DNA of 64,000 nucleotides from assembly GCA_964036295.1 (NCBI GenBank), contig OZ038469.1, forward strand, positions 18,160,943 through 18,224,942, read 5' to 3'. How positions within the stretch are numbered: position 1 is the first letter of the stretch; each line of letters opens with the position of its first letter. This DNA comes from Plumapathes pennacea. Taxonomy: Eukaryota; Cnidaria; Anthozoa; Antipatharia; Myriopathidae. The position numbers and the translations under genes are program-made. The notes below the pieces were generated by a model. It saw nothing but the letters and a program-made list of their open reading frames with translations. It ran no database searches and was not told where the DNA came from. Shown piece by piece: positions 19,161 through 32,026 of this stretch.

Positions 19161-22100
19161 CGTCAGGCTTTTCAAAGTTCTAAGGCACTTTATTGCTATA
19201 TCTCACCAATACACGACAATATATCACGCAAATGTATTGCAGAATGTCTTCTTATAGTCCCAGGGAGGTTTCCTGAAAGTTTCAACAGTTTTCAATTTTT
19301 GGCCAAAATCGGCCAAAAACCCTGGGCTATAGCCTTATGTTTTTGTCAAAATTCCAAGATTTTTCGACCTTCTCCGAATCGCATGAAACTTTCAGGAAAT
19401 GTTGCTGGGACTATTCCGACGCGTTTTGCATAATTTTTGTAAACGTTTAGGCCACGCGTTGTGAGAAATTACAGCAAATCATCGTTTAATTAAAACGTCG
19501 CGCTTTTCAAAGTTCTAAGCCATTTTATTCCTATATCTCACCAACAGACGACGATATATCACGCAAATGTATTGCAGAATGTCTTCTTATAGTCCCAGGA
19601 AGGTTTCCTGAAAGTTTCAGGAGTTTTCAATTTTTGGCCAAAATCGGCCAAAAACACTGGGCTATAGCCTTACGTTTTTGCCAAAATTCCAAGATTTTTT
19701 GACCTTCTCCGAATCGCATGAAACTTTCAGGAAATGTTGCTGGGACTATTCCGACGCGTTTTGCATAGTTTTTGTAAACTTTTAGGCCACGCGTTGTGAG
19801 AAATTAGAGCAAATCATCGTCTAATTAAAACGTCGCGCTTTTCAAAGTTTGTAAGATAGTTTTATTGCTATATCTCACCAACGGATGACGATAGATTACG
19901 CAAATGTATTGCAGAATGTCTTCTTATATTCCCAGGAAGGTTTCCTGAAAGTTTCAAGAGTTTTCAATTTTTGGCCAAAATCGGCCAAAAACACTGGGCT
20001 ATAGCCTTACGTTTTTGTCAAAATTCCAAGATTTTTCGACCTTCTCCGAATCGCATGAAACTTTCAGGAAATTTTGCTGGAACTATTCCGACGCGCTTTG
20101 CATAGTTTGTGTAAACTTTTAGGCCACACGTCGTGAGAAATTAGAGCAAATCATCGTCTAATTAAAACGTCGCGCTTTCCAAAGTTTGTAAGATAGTTTT
20201 ATTGCTATATCTCACCAACGGATGACGATAGATCACGCAAATGTATTGCAGAATGTCTTCTTATAGTCCCAGGAAGGTTTCCTGAAAGTTTCAGGAGTTT
20301 TCAATTTTTGGCCAAAATCGGCCAAAAACACTGGGCTATAGCCTTACGTTTTTGTCAAAATTCCAAGATTTTTCGACTATCTCCGAATCGCATGAATCTT
20401 TCAGGAAATGTTGCTGGGACTATTCCGACGCGTTTTGCATAGTTTTTGTAAACTTTTAGGCCACGCGTCGTGAGTAATTAGAGCAAATCATCGTCTAATT
20501 AAAACGTCGCGCTTTTCAAAGTTTGTAAGATAGTTTTATTGCTATATCTCACCAACGGATGACGATAGATCACGCAAATGTATTGCAGAATGTCTTCTTA
20601 TAGTCCCAGGAAGGTTTCCTGAAAGTTTCAAGAGTTTTCAATTTTTGGCCAAAATCGGCCAAAAACCCTGGGCTATAGCCTTACGTTTTTGTCAAAATTC
20701 CAAGATTTTTCGACCTTCTCCGAATCGCATGAAACTTACAGGAAATGTTGCTGGAACTATTCCGACGCGTTTTGCATAGTTTCTGTAAACTTTTAGGCCA
20801 CACATCGTGAGAAATTAGAGCAAATCATCGTCTAATTAAAACGTCGCGCTTTTCAAAGTTTGTAAGATAGTTTTATTGATATATCTCACCAACGGATGAC
20901 GATAGATCACGCAAATGTATTGCAGAATGTCTTCTTATAGTCCCAGGAAGGTTTCCTGAAAGTTTCAAGAGTTTTCAATTTTTGGCCAAAATCGGCCAAA
21001 AACCCTGGGCTATAGCCTTACGTTTTTGTCAAAATTCCAAGATTTTTCGACCTTCTCCGAATCGCATGAAACTTTCAGGAAATGTTGCTGGGACTATTCC
21101 GACGCGTTTTGCATAGTTTTTGTAAACTTTTAGACCACGCGTCGTGAGTAATTAGAGCAAATCATCGTCTAATTAAAACGTCGCGCTTTTCAAAGTTTGT
21201 AAGATAGTTTTATTGCTATATCTCACCAACGGATGACGATAGATCACGCAAATGTATTGCAGAATGTCTTCTTATAGTCCCAGGAAGGTTTCCTGAAAGT
21301 TTCAAGAGTTTTCAATTTTTGGCCAAAATCGGCCAAAAACCCTGGGCTATAGCCTTACGTTTTTGTCAAAATTCCAAGATTTTTCGACCTTCTCCGAATC
21401 GCATGAAACTTTCAGGAAATGTTGCTGAAACTATTCCGACGCGTTTTGCATAGTTTTTGTAAACTTTTAGGCCACACGTCGTGAGAAATTAGAGCAAATC
21501 ATCGTCTAATTAAAACGTCGCGCTTTTCAAAGTTTGTAAGATAGTTTTATTGATATATCTCACCAACGGATGACGATAGATCACGCAAATGTATTGCAGA
21601 ATGTCTTCTTATAGTCCCAGGAAGGTTTCCTGAAAGTTTCAAGAGTTTTCAATTTTTGGCCAAAATCGGTCAAAAACCCTGGGCTATAGCCTTACGTTTT
21701 TGTCAAAATTCCAAGATTTTTCGACCTTCTCCGAATCGCATGAAACTTTCAGGAAATGTTGCTGGGACTATTCCGACGCGTTTTGCATAGTTTTTGTAAA
21801 CTTTTAGGCCACGCGTCGTGAGAAATTACAGCAAATCATCGTCTAATTAAAACGTCGCGCTTTTCAAAGTTTGTAAGATAGTTTTATTGCTATATCTCAC
21901 CAACGGATGACGATAGATCACGCAAATGTATTGCAGAATGTCTTCTTATAATCCCAGGAAGGTTTCCTGAAAGTTTCAAGAGTTTTCAATTTTTGGCCAA
22001 AATCGGCCAAAAACCCTGGGCTATAGCCTTACGTTTTTGTCAAAATTCCAAGATTTTTCGACCTTCTCCGAATCGCATGAAACTTTCAGGAAATGTTGCT

Positions 22101-24885
22101 GGGGCTATTCCGACGCGTTTTGCATAGTTTTTGTAAACTTTTAGGCCACGCGTCGTGAGAAATTAGAGCAAATCATCGTCTAATTAAAACGTCGCGCTTT
22201 TCAAAGTTTGTAAGATAGTTTTATTGCTATATCTCACCAACGGATGACGATAGATCACGCAAATGTATTGCAGAATGTCTTCTTATAGTCCCAGGAAGGT
22301 TTCCTGAAAGTTTCAAGAGTTTTCAATTTTTGGCCAAAATCGGCCAAAAACCCTGGGCTATAGCCTTACGTTTTTGTCAAAATTCCAAGATTTTTCGACC
22401 TTCTCCGAATCGCATGAAACTTTCAGGAAATGCTGCTGGGACTATTCCGACGCGTTTTGCATAGTTTTTGTAAACTTTTAGGCCACGCGTCGTGAGAAAT
22501 TAGAGCAAATCATCGTCTAATTAAAACGTCGCGCTTTTCAAAGTTTGTAAGATAGTTTTATTGCTATATCTCACCAACGGATGACGATAGATCACGCAAA
22601 TGTATTGCAGAATGTCTTCTTATAGTCCCAGGAAGGTTTCCTGAAAGTTTCAAGAGTTTTCAATTTTTGGCCAAAATCGGCCAAAAACCCTGGGCTATAG
22701 CCTTACGTTTTTGTCAAAATTCCACGATTTTTCGACCTTCTCCGAATCGCATGAAACTTTCAGGAAATGTTGCTGGGACTATTCCGACGCGTTTTGCATA
22801 GTTTTTGTAAACTTTTAGGCCACGCGTCGTGAGAAATTACAGCAAATCATCGTCTAATTAAAACGTCGCGCTTTTCAAAGTTTGTAAGATAGTTTTATTG
22901 CTATATCTCACCAACGGATGACGATAGATCACGCAAATGTATTGCAGAATGTCTTCTTATAATCCCAGCAAGGTTTCCTGAAAGTTTCAAGAGTTTTCAA
23001 TTTTTGGCCAAAATCGGCCAAAAACCCTGGGCTATAGCCTTACGTTTTTGTCAAAATTCCAAGATTTTTCGACCTTCTCCGAATCGCATGAAACTTTCAG
23101 GAAATGTTGCTGGGACTATTCCGACGCGTTTTGCATAGTTTTTGTAAACTCTTAGGCCACGCGTCGTGAGAAATTACAGCAAATCATCGTCTAATTAAAA
23201 CGTCGCGCTTTTCAAAGTTTGTAAGATAGTTTTATTGCTATATCTCACCAACGGATGACGATAGATCACGCAAATGTATTGCAGAATGTCTTCTTATAGT
23301 CCCAGGAAGGTTTCCTGAAAGTTTCAAGAGTTTTCAATTTTTGGCCAAAATCGGCCAAAAACCCTGGGCTATAGCCTTACGTTTTTGTCAAAATTCCAAG
23401 ATTTTTCGACCTTCTCCGAATCGCATGAAACTTTCAGGAAATGTTGCTGGGACTATTCCGACGCGTTTTGCATAGTTTTTGTAAACTTTTAGGCCACGCG
23501 TCGTGAGAAATTACAGCAAATCATCGTCTAATTAAAACGTCGCGCTTTTCAAAGTTTGTAAGATAGTTTTATTGCTATATCTCACCAACGGATGACGATA
23601 GATCACGCAAATGTATTGCAGAATGTCTTCTTATAGTCCCAGGAAGGTTTCCTGAAAGTTTCAAGAGTTTTCAATTTTTGGCCAAAATCGGCCAAAAACC
23701 CTGGGCTATAGCGTTACGTTTTTGTCAAAATTCCAAGATTTTTCGACCTTCTCCGAATCGCATGAAACTATCAGGAAATGTTGCTGGGACTATTCCGACG
23801 CGTTTTGCATAGTTTTTGTAAACTTTTAGGCCACGCGTCGTGAGAAATTAGAGCAAATCATCATCTAATTAAAACGTCGCGCTTTTCAAAGTTTGTAAGA
23901 TAGTTTTATTGCTATATCTCACCAACGGATGACGATAGATCACGCAAATGTATTGCAGAATGTCTTCTTATAGTCCCAGGAAGGTTTCCTGAAAGTTTCA
24001 AGAGTTTTCAATTTTTGGCCAAAATCGGCCAAAAACCCTGGGCTATAGCCTTACGTTTTTGTCAAAATTCCAAGATTTTTCGACCTTCTCCGAATCGCAT
24101 GAAATTTTCAGGAAATGCTGCTGGGACTATTCCGACGCGTTTTGCATAGTTTTTGTAAACTTTTAGGCCACGCGTCGTGAGAAATTAGAGCAAATCATCG
24201 TCTAATTAAAACGTCGCGCTTTTCAAAGTTTGTAAGATAGTTTTATTGCTATATCTCACCAACGGATGACGATAGATCACGCAAATGTATTGCAGAATGT
24301 CTTCTTATAGTCCCAGGAAGGTTTCCTGAAAGTTTCAAGAGTTTTCAATTTTTGGCCAAAATCGGCCAAAAACCCTGGGCTATAGCCTTACGTTTTTGTC
24401 AAAATTCCAAGATTTTTCGACCTTCTCCGAATCGCATGAAATTTTTAGGAAATGCTGCTGGGACTATTCCGACGCGTTTTGCATAGTTTTTGTAAACTTT
24501 TAGGCCACGCGTCGTGAGAAATTACAGCAAATCATCGTCTAATTAAAACGTCGCGCTTTTCAAAGTTTGTAAGATAGTTTTATTGCTATATCTCACCAAC
24601 GGATGACGATAGATCACGCAAATGTATTGCAGAATGTCTTCTTATAGTCCCAGGAAGGTTTCCTGAAAGTTTCAAGAGTTTTCAATTTTTGGCCAAAATC
24701 GGCCAAAAACCCTGGGCTATAGCCTTACGTTTTTGTCAAAATTCCAAGATTTTTCGACCTTCTCCGAATCGCATGAAACTTTCAGGAAATGTTGCTGGGA
24801 CTATTCCGACGCGTTTTGCATAGTTTTTGTAAACTTTTAGGCCACGCGTCGTGAGAAATTACAGCAAATCATCGTCTAATTAAAA
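19161..24885 (-). repeat. Multi-unit block, first copy (17 units)
   Basis: It starts with the rare variant CGTCAGGCTT. Rare variants recur 5725 bases later (CGTCAGG at 19161/24886, ATTTTGCTGGAAC near 20072/25797) and, further in, 5388 bases later (GACCACGCG 21133/26521, CCACGATTTT 22722/28110, GCGTTACG 23711/29099). The 337-base change in spacing means this copy has one extra unit, near 20640-20980. Confidence 0.85.
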
Positions 24886-27800
24886 CGTCAGGCTTTTCAA
24901 AGTTCTAAGGCACTTTATTGCTATATCTCACCAATACACGACAATATATCACGCAAATGTATTGCAGAATGTCTTCTTATAGTCCCAGGGAGGTTTCCTG
25001 AAAGTTTCAACAGTTTTCAATTTTTGGCCAAAATCGGCCAAAAACCCTGGGCTATAGCCTTATGTTTTTGTCAAAATTCCAAGATTTTTCGACCTTCTCC
25101 GAATCGCATGAAACTTTCAGGAAATGTTGCTGGGACTATTCCGACGCGTTTTGCATAATTTTTGTAAACGTTTAGGCCACGCGTTGTGAGAAATTACAGC
25201 AAATCATCGTTTAATTAAAACGTCGCGCTTTTCAAAGTTCTAAGCCATTTTATTCCTATATCTCACCAACAGACGACGATATATCACGCAAATGTATTGC
25301 AGAATGTCTTCTTATAGTCCCAGGAAGGTTTCCTGAAAGTTTCAGGAGTTTTCAATTTTTGGCCAAAATCGGCCAAAAACACTGGGCTATAGCCTTACGT
25401 TTTTGCCAAAATTCCAAGATTTTTTGACCTTCTCCGAATCGCATGAAACTTTCAGGAAATGTTGCTGGGACTATTCCGACGCGTTTTGCATAGTTTTTGT
25501 AAACTTTTAGGCCACGCGTTGTGAGAAATTAGAGCAAATCATCGTCTAATTAAAACGTCGCGCTTTTCAAAGTTTGTAAGATAGTTTTATTGCTATATCT
25601 CACCAACGGATGACGATAGATTACGCAAATGTATTGCAGAATGTCTTCTTATATTCCCAGGAAGGTTTCCTGAAAGTTTCAAGAGTTTTCAATTTTTGGC
25701 CAAAATCGGCCAAAAACACTGGGCTATAGCCTTACGTTTTTGTCAAAATTCCAAGATTTTTCGACCTTCTCCGAATCGCATGAAACTTTCAGGAAATTTT
25801 GCTGGAACTATTCCGACGCGCTTTGCATAGTTTGTGTAAACTTTTAGGCCACACGTCGTGAGAAATTAGAGCAAATCATCGTCTAATTAAAACGTCGCGC
25901 TTTCCAAAGTTTGTAAGATAGTTTTATTGCTATATCTCACCAACGGATGACGATAGATCACGCAAATGTATTGCAGAATGTCTTCTTATAGTCCCAGGAA
26001 GGTTTCCTGAAAGTTTCAGGAGTTTTCAATTTTTGGCCAAAATCGGCCAAAAACACTGGGCTATAGCCTTACGTTTTTGTCAAAATTCCAAGATTTTTCG
26101 ACTATCTCCGAATCGCATGAATCTTTCAGGAAATGTTGCTGGGACTATTCCGACGCGTTTTGCATAGTTTTTGTAAACTTTTAGGCCACGCGTCGTGAGT
26201 AATTAGAGCAAATCATCGTCTAATTAAAACGTCGCGCTTTTCAAAGTTTGTAAGATAGTTTTATTGCTATATCTCACCAACGGATGACGATAGATCACGC
26301 AAATGTATTGCAGAATGTCTTCTTATAGTCCCAGGAAGGTTTCCTGAAAGTTTCAAGAGTTTTCAATTTTTGGCCAAAATCGGCCAAAAACCCTGGGCTA
26401 TAGCCTTACGTTTTTGTCAAAATTCCAAGATTTTTCGACCTTCTCCGAATCGCATGAAACTTTCAGGAAATGTTGCTGGGACTATTCCGACGCGTTTTGC
26501 ATAGTTTTTGTAAACTTTTAGACCACGCGTCGTGAGTAATTAGAGCAAATCATCGTCTAATTAAAACGTCGCGCTTTTCAAAGTTTGTAAGATAGTTTTA
26601 TTGCTATATCTCACCAACGGATGACGATAGATCACGCAAATGTATTGCAGAATGTCTTCTTATAGTCCCAGGAAGGTTTCCTGAAAGTTTCAAGAGTTTT
26701 CAATTTTTGGCCAAAATCGGCCAAAAACCCTGGGCTATAGCCTTACGTTTTTGTCAAAATTCCAAGATTTTTCGACCTTCTCCGAATCGCATGAAACTTT
26801 CAGGAAATGTTGCTGAAACTATTCCGACGCGTTTTGCATAGTTTTTGTAAACTTTTAGGCCACACGTCGTGAGAAATTAGAGCAAATCATCGTCTAATTA
26901 AAACGTCGCGCTTTTCAAAGTTTGTAAGATAGTTTTATTGATATATCTCACCAACGGATGACGATAGATCACGCAAATGTATTGCAGAATGTCTTCTTAT
27001 AGTCCCAGGAAGGTTTCCTGAAAGTTTCAAGAGTTTTCAATTTTTGGCCAAAATCGGTCAAAAACCCTGGGCTATAGCCTTACGTTTTTGTCAAAATTCC
27101 AAGATTTTTCGACCTTCTCCGAATCGCATGAAACTTTCAGGAAATGTTGCTGGGACTATTCCGACGCGTTTTGCATAGTTTTTGTAAACTTTTAGGCCAC
27201 GCGTCGTGAGAAATTACAGCAAATCATCGTCTAATTAAAACGTCGCGCTTTTCAAAGTTTGTAAGATAGTTTTATTGCTATATCTCACCAACGGATGACG
27301 ATAGATCACGCAAATGTATTGCAGAATGTCTTCTTATAATCCCAGGAAGGTTTCCTGAAAGTTTCAAGAGTTTTCAATTTTTGGCCAAAATCGGCCAAAA
27401 ACCCTGGGCTATAGCCTTACGTTTTTGTCAAAATTCCAAGATTTTTCGACCTTCTCCGAATCGCATGAAACTTTCAGGAAATGTTGCTGGGGCTATTCCG
27501 ACGCGTTTTGCATAGTTTTTGTAAACTTTTAGGCCACGCGTCGTGAGAAATTAGAGCAAATCATCGTCTAATTAAAACGTCGCGCTTTTCAAAGTTTGTA
27601 AGATAGTTTTATTGCTATATCTCACCAACGGATGACGATAGATCACGCAAATGTATTGCAGAATGTCTTCTTATAGTCCCAGGAAGGTTTCCTGAAAGTT
27701 TCAAGAGTTTTCAATTTTTGGCCAAAATCGGCCAAAAACCCTGGGCTATAGCCTTACGTTTTTGTCAAAATTCCAAGATTTTTCGACCTTCTCCGAATCG

Positions 27801-30273
27801 CATGAAACTTTCAGGAAATGCTGCTGGGACTATTCCGACGCGTTTTGCATAGTTTTTGTAAACTTTTAGGCCACGCGTCGTGAGAAATTAGAGCAAATCA
27901 TCGTCTAATTAAAACGTCGCGCTTTTCAAAGTTTGTAAGATAGTTTTATTGCTATATCTCACCAACGGATGACGATAGATCACGCAAATGTATTGCAGAA
28001 TGTCTTCTTATAGTCCCAGGAAGGTTTCCTGAAAGTTTCAAGAGTTTTCAATTTTTGGCCAAAATCGGCCAAAAACCCTGGGCTATAGCCTTACGTTTTT
28101 GTCAAAATTCCACGATTTTTCGACCTTCTCCGAATCGCATGAAACTTTCAGGAAATGTTGCTGGGACTATTCCGACGCGTTTTGCATAGTTTTTGTAAAC
28201 TTTTAGGCCACGCGTCGTGAGAAATTACAGCAAATCATCGTCTAATTAAAACGTCGCGCTTTTCAAAGTTTGTAAGATAGTTTTATTGCTATATCTCACC
28301 AACGGATGACGATAGATCACGCAAATGTATTGCAGAATGTCTTCTTATAATCCCAGCAAGGTTTCCTGAAAGTTTCAAGAGTTTTCAATTTTTGGCCAAA
28401 ATCGGCCAAAAACCCTGGGCTATAGCCTTACGTTTTTGTCAAAATTCCAAGATTTTTCGACCTTCTCCGAATCGCATGAAACTTTCAGGAAATGTTGCTG
28501 GGACTATTCCGACGCGTTTTGCATAGTTTTTGTAAACTTTTAGGCCACGCGTCGTGAGAAATTACAGCAAATCATCGTCTAATTAAAACGTCGCGCTTTT
28601 CAAAGTTTGTAAGATAGTTTTATTGCTATATCTCACCAACGGATGACGATAGATCACGCAAATGTATTGCAGAATGTCTTCTTATAGTCCCAGGAAGGTT
28701 TCCTGAAAGTTTCAAGAGTTTTCAATTTTTGGCCAAAATCGGCCAAAAACCCTGGGCTATAGCCTTACGTTTTTGTCAAAATTCCAAGATTTTTCGACCT
28801 TCTCCGAATCGCATGAAACTTTCAGGAAATGTTGCTGGGACTATTCCGACGCGTTTTGCATAGTTTTTGTAAACTTTTAGGCCACGCGTCGTGAGAAATT
28901 ACAGCAAATCATCGTCTAATTAAAACGTCGCGCTTTTCAAAGTTTGTAAGATAGTTTTATTGCTATATCTCACCAACGGATGACGATAGATCACGCAAAT
29001 GTATTGCAGAATGTCTTCTTATAGTCCCAGGAAGGTTTCCTGAAAGTTTCAAGAGTTTTCAATTTTTGGCCAAAATCGGCCAAAAACCCTGGGCTATAGC
29101 GTTACGTTTTTGTCAAAATTCCAAGATTTTTCGACCTTCTCCGAATCGCATGAAACTATCAGGAAATGTTGCTGGGACTATTCCGACGCGTTTTGCATAG
29201 TTTTTGTAAACTTTTAGGCCACGCGTCGTGAGAAATTAGAGCAAATCATCATCTAATTAAAACGTCGCGCTTTTCAAAGTTTGTAAGATAGTTTTATTGC
29301 TATATCTCACCAACGGATGACGATAGATCACGCAAATGTATTGCAGAATGTCTTCTTATAGTCCCAGGAAGGTTTCCTGAAAGTTTCAAGAGTTTTCAAT
29401 TTTTGGCCAAAATCGGCCAAAAACCCTGGGCTATAGCCTTACGTTTTTGTCAAAATTCCAAGATTTTTCGACCTTCTCCGAATCGCATGAAATTTTCAGG
29501 AAATGCTGCTGGGACTATTCCGACGCGTTTTGCATAGTTTTTGTAAACTTTTAGGCCACGCGTCGTGAGAAATTAGAGCAAATCATCGTCTAATTAAAAC
29601 GTCGCGCTTTTCAAAGTTTGTAAGATAGTTTTATTGCTATATCTCACCAACGGATGACGATAGATCACGCAAATGTATTGCAGAATGTCTTCTTATAGTC
29701 CCAGGAAGGTTTCCTGAAAGTTTCAAGAGTTTTCAATTTTTGGCCAAAATCGGCCAAAAACCCTGGGCTATAGCCTTACGTTTTTGTCAAAATTCCAAGA
29801 TTTTTCGACCTTCTCCGAATCGCATGAAATTTTTAGGAAATGCTGCTGGGACTATTCCGACGCGTTTTGCATAGTTTTTGTAAACTTTTAGGCCACGCGT
29901 CGTGAGAAATTACAGCAAATCATCGTCTAATTAAAACGTCGCGCTTTTCAAAGTTTGTAAGATAGTTTTATTGCTATATCTCACCAACGGATGACGATAG
30001 ATCACGCAAATGTATTGCAGAATGTCTTCTTATAGTCCCAGGAAGGTTTCCTGAAAGTTTCAAGAGTTTTCAATTTTTGGCCAAAATCGGCCAAAAACCC
30101 TGGGCTATAGCCTTACGTTTTTGTCAAAATTCCAAGATTTTTCGACCTTCTCCGAATCGCATGAAACTTTCAGGAAATGTTGCTGGGACTATTCCGACGC
30201 GTTTTGCATAGTTTTTGTAAACTTTTAGGCCACGCGTCGTGAGAAATTACAGCAAATCATCGTCTAATTAAAA
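24886..30273 (-). repeat. Multi-unit block, second copy (16 units)
   Basis: The second copy of the block described at 19161. It lacks the unit that carries the variants AACTTACAGG and CCACACATCG in the first copy. Its end is inferred from the length of the first copy minus one unit. Confidence 0.8.
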
Positions 30274-30737
30274 CGTCGCGCTTTTCAAAGTTTGTAAGAT
30301 AGTTTTATTGCTATATCTCACCAACGGATGACGATAGATCACGCAAATGTATTGCAGAATGTCTTCTTATAGTCCCAGGAAGGTTTCCTGAAAGTTTCAA
30401 GAGTTTTCAATTCTTGGCCAAAATCGGCCAAAAACCCTGTGCTATAGCCTTACGTTTTTGTCAAAATTCCAAGATTTTTCGACCTTCTCCGAATCGCATG
30501 AAACTTTCAGGAAATGTTGCTGGGACTATTCCGACCCGTTTTGCATAGTTTTTGTAAACTTTTAGGCCACGCGTCGTGAGAAATTAGAGCAAATCATCGT
30601 CTAATTAAAACGTCGCGCTTTTGAAAGTTTGTAAGATAGTTTTATTGCTATATCTCACCAACGGATGACGATAGATCACGCAAATGTATTGCAGAATGTC
30701 TTCTTATAGTCCCAGGAAGGTTTCCTGAAAGTTTCAA

Positions 30738-30785
30738 AAGTTTTCAATTTTTGGCCAAAATCGGCAAATGAAAACTCTTGAAACT
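30738..30785. other. Orientation switch 2
   Basis: The inverted block ends in GTTTTCAATTTTTGGCC, then AAAATCGGC, and plus orientation resumes with AAATGAAAACTCTTG. The arms AAAGTTTTCA and TGAAAACTC face each other across about 20 bases. Unlike switch 1, this joint has lost part of the unit (the CCAGGG side). Confidence 0.85.
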
Positions 30786-31754
30786 TTCAGGAAACCTTCC
30801 TGGGACTATAAGAAGACTTTCTGCAATACATTTGCGTGATCTATTGTCATCCGTTGGTGAGATATAGCAATAAAACTATCTTACAAACTTTGAAAAGCGC
30901 GACGTTTTAATTAGACGATGATTTGCTGTAATTTCTCACGACGCGTGGCCTAAAAGTTTACAAAAACTATGCAAAACGCGTCGGAATAGTCCCAGCAGCA
31001 TTTCCTGAAAGTTTCATGCGATTCGGAGAAGGTCGAAAAATCTTGGAATTTTGACAAAAACGTAAGGCTATAGCCCAGGGTTTTTGGCCGATTTTGGCCA
31101 AAAATTGAAAACTCTTGAAACTTTCAGGAAACCTTCCTGGGACTATAAGAAGACATTCTGCAATACATTTGCGTGATCTATCGTCATCCGTTGGTGAGAT
31201 ATAGCAATAAAACTATCTTACAAACTTTGAAAAGCGAGACGTTTTAATTAGACGATGATTTGCTCTAATTTTTCACGACGCGTGGCCTAAAAGTTTACAA
31301 AAACTATGCAAAACGCGTCGGAATAGTCCCAGCAACATTTCCTGAAAGTTTCATGCGATTCGGAGAAGGTTGAAAAATCTTGGAATTTTGACAAAAACGT
31401 AAGGCTATAGCCCAGGGTTTTTGGCCGATTTTGGCCAAAAATTGAAAACTCTTGAAACTTTCAGGAAACCTTCCTGGGACTATAAGAAGACATTCTGCAA
31501 TACATTTGCGTGATCTATCGTCATCCGTTGGTGAGATATAGCAATAAAACTATCTTACAAACTTTGAAAAGCGCGACGTTTTAATTAGACGATGATTTGC
31601 TGTAATTTCTCACGACGCGTGGCCTAAAAGTTTACAAAAACTATGCAAAACGCGTCGGAATAGTCCCAGCAACATTTCCTGAAAGTTTCATGCGATTCGG
31701 AGAAGGTCGAAAAATCTTGGAATTTTGACAAAAACGTAAGGCTATAGCCCAGGG

Positions 31755-31778
31755 TTTTTGGCCGATTTTGGCCAAAAA
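31755..31778. repeat. 9-bp palindrome in each satellite unit (example unit)
   Basis: TTTTTGGCC, six bases (GATTTT), then GGCCAAAAA. The two nine-base arms are perfect reverse complements. It recurs in nearly every unit; exceptions such as GGACGATTTT at 32771 and 33782 break one arm. Confidence 0.9.
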
Positions 31779-31790
31779 TTGAAAACTCTT

Positions 31791-31820
31791 GAAACTTTCA
31801 GGAAACCTTCCTGGGACTAT
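31791..31820 (+). repeat. 30-bp box, direct copy (example unit)
   Basis: The box starts GAAACTTTCAGGAAA and ends CTGGGACTAT. The reverse complement of 31997-32026 matches it at 27 of 30 positions. One direct and one inverted copy occur in each 337-bp unit. Confidence 0.9.
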
Positions 31821-31996
31821 AAGAAGACATTCTGCAATACATTTGCGTGATCTATCGTCATCCGTTGGTGAGATATAGCAATAAAACTATCTTACAAACT
31901 TTGAAAAGCGCGACGTTTTAATTAGACGATGATTTGCTGTAATTTCTCACGACGCGTGGCCTAAAAGTTTACAAAAACTATGCAAAACGCGTCGGA

Positions 31997-32026
31997 ATAG
32001 TCCCAGCAACATTTCCTGAAAGTTTC
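31997..32026 (-). repeat. 30-bp box, inverted copy (example unit)
   Basis: It reads ATAGTCCCAG and ends CCTGAAAGTTTC on the plus strand, the inverted partner of 31791-31820. The spacing to the previous box is 176 bases and to the next unit's direct box about 101 bases, so either pair could form a hairpin. Confidence 0.9.

Larger units (their letters stand above)
17478..30765 (-). repeat. 337-bp satellite, inverted block
   Basis: About 39-40 units run in the opposite orientation (CCTGGGCTATAGCC). The first part (to about 20500) mixes 335- and 337-bp units with CTGGGCTATAG preceded by CA or CC; the rest is more uniform. A block of 17 units is duplicated inside it (19161-24885 and 24886-30273). 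Confidence 0.95.
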
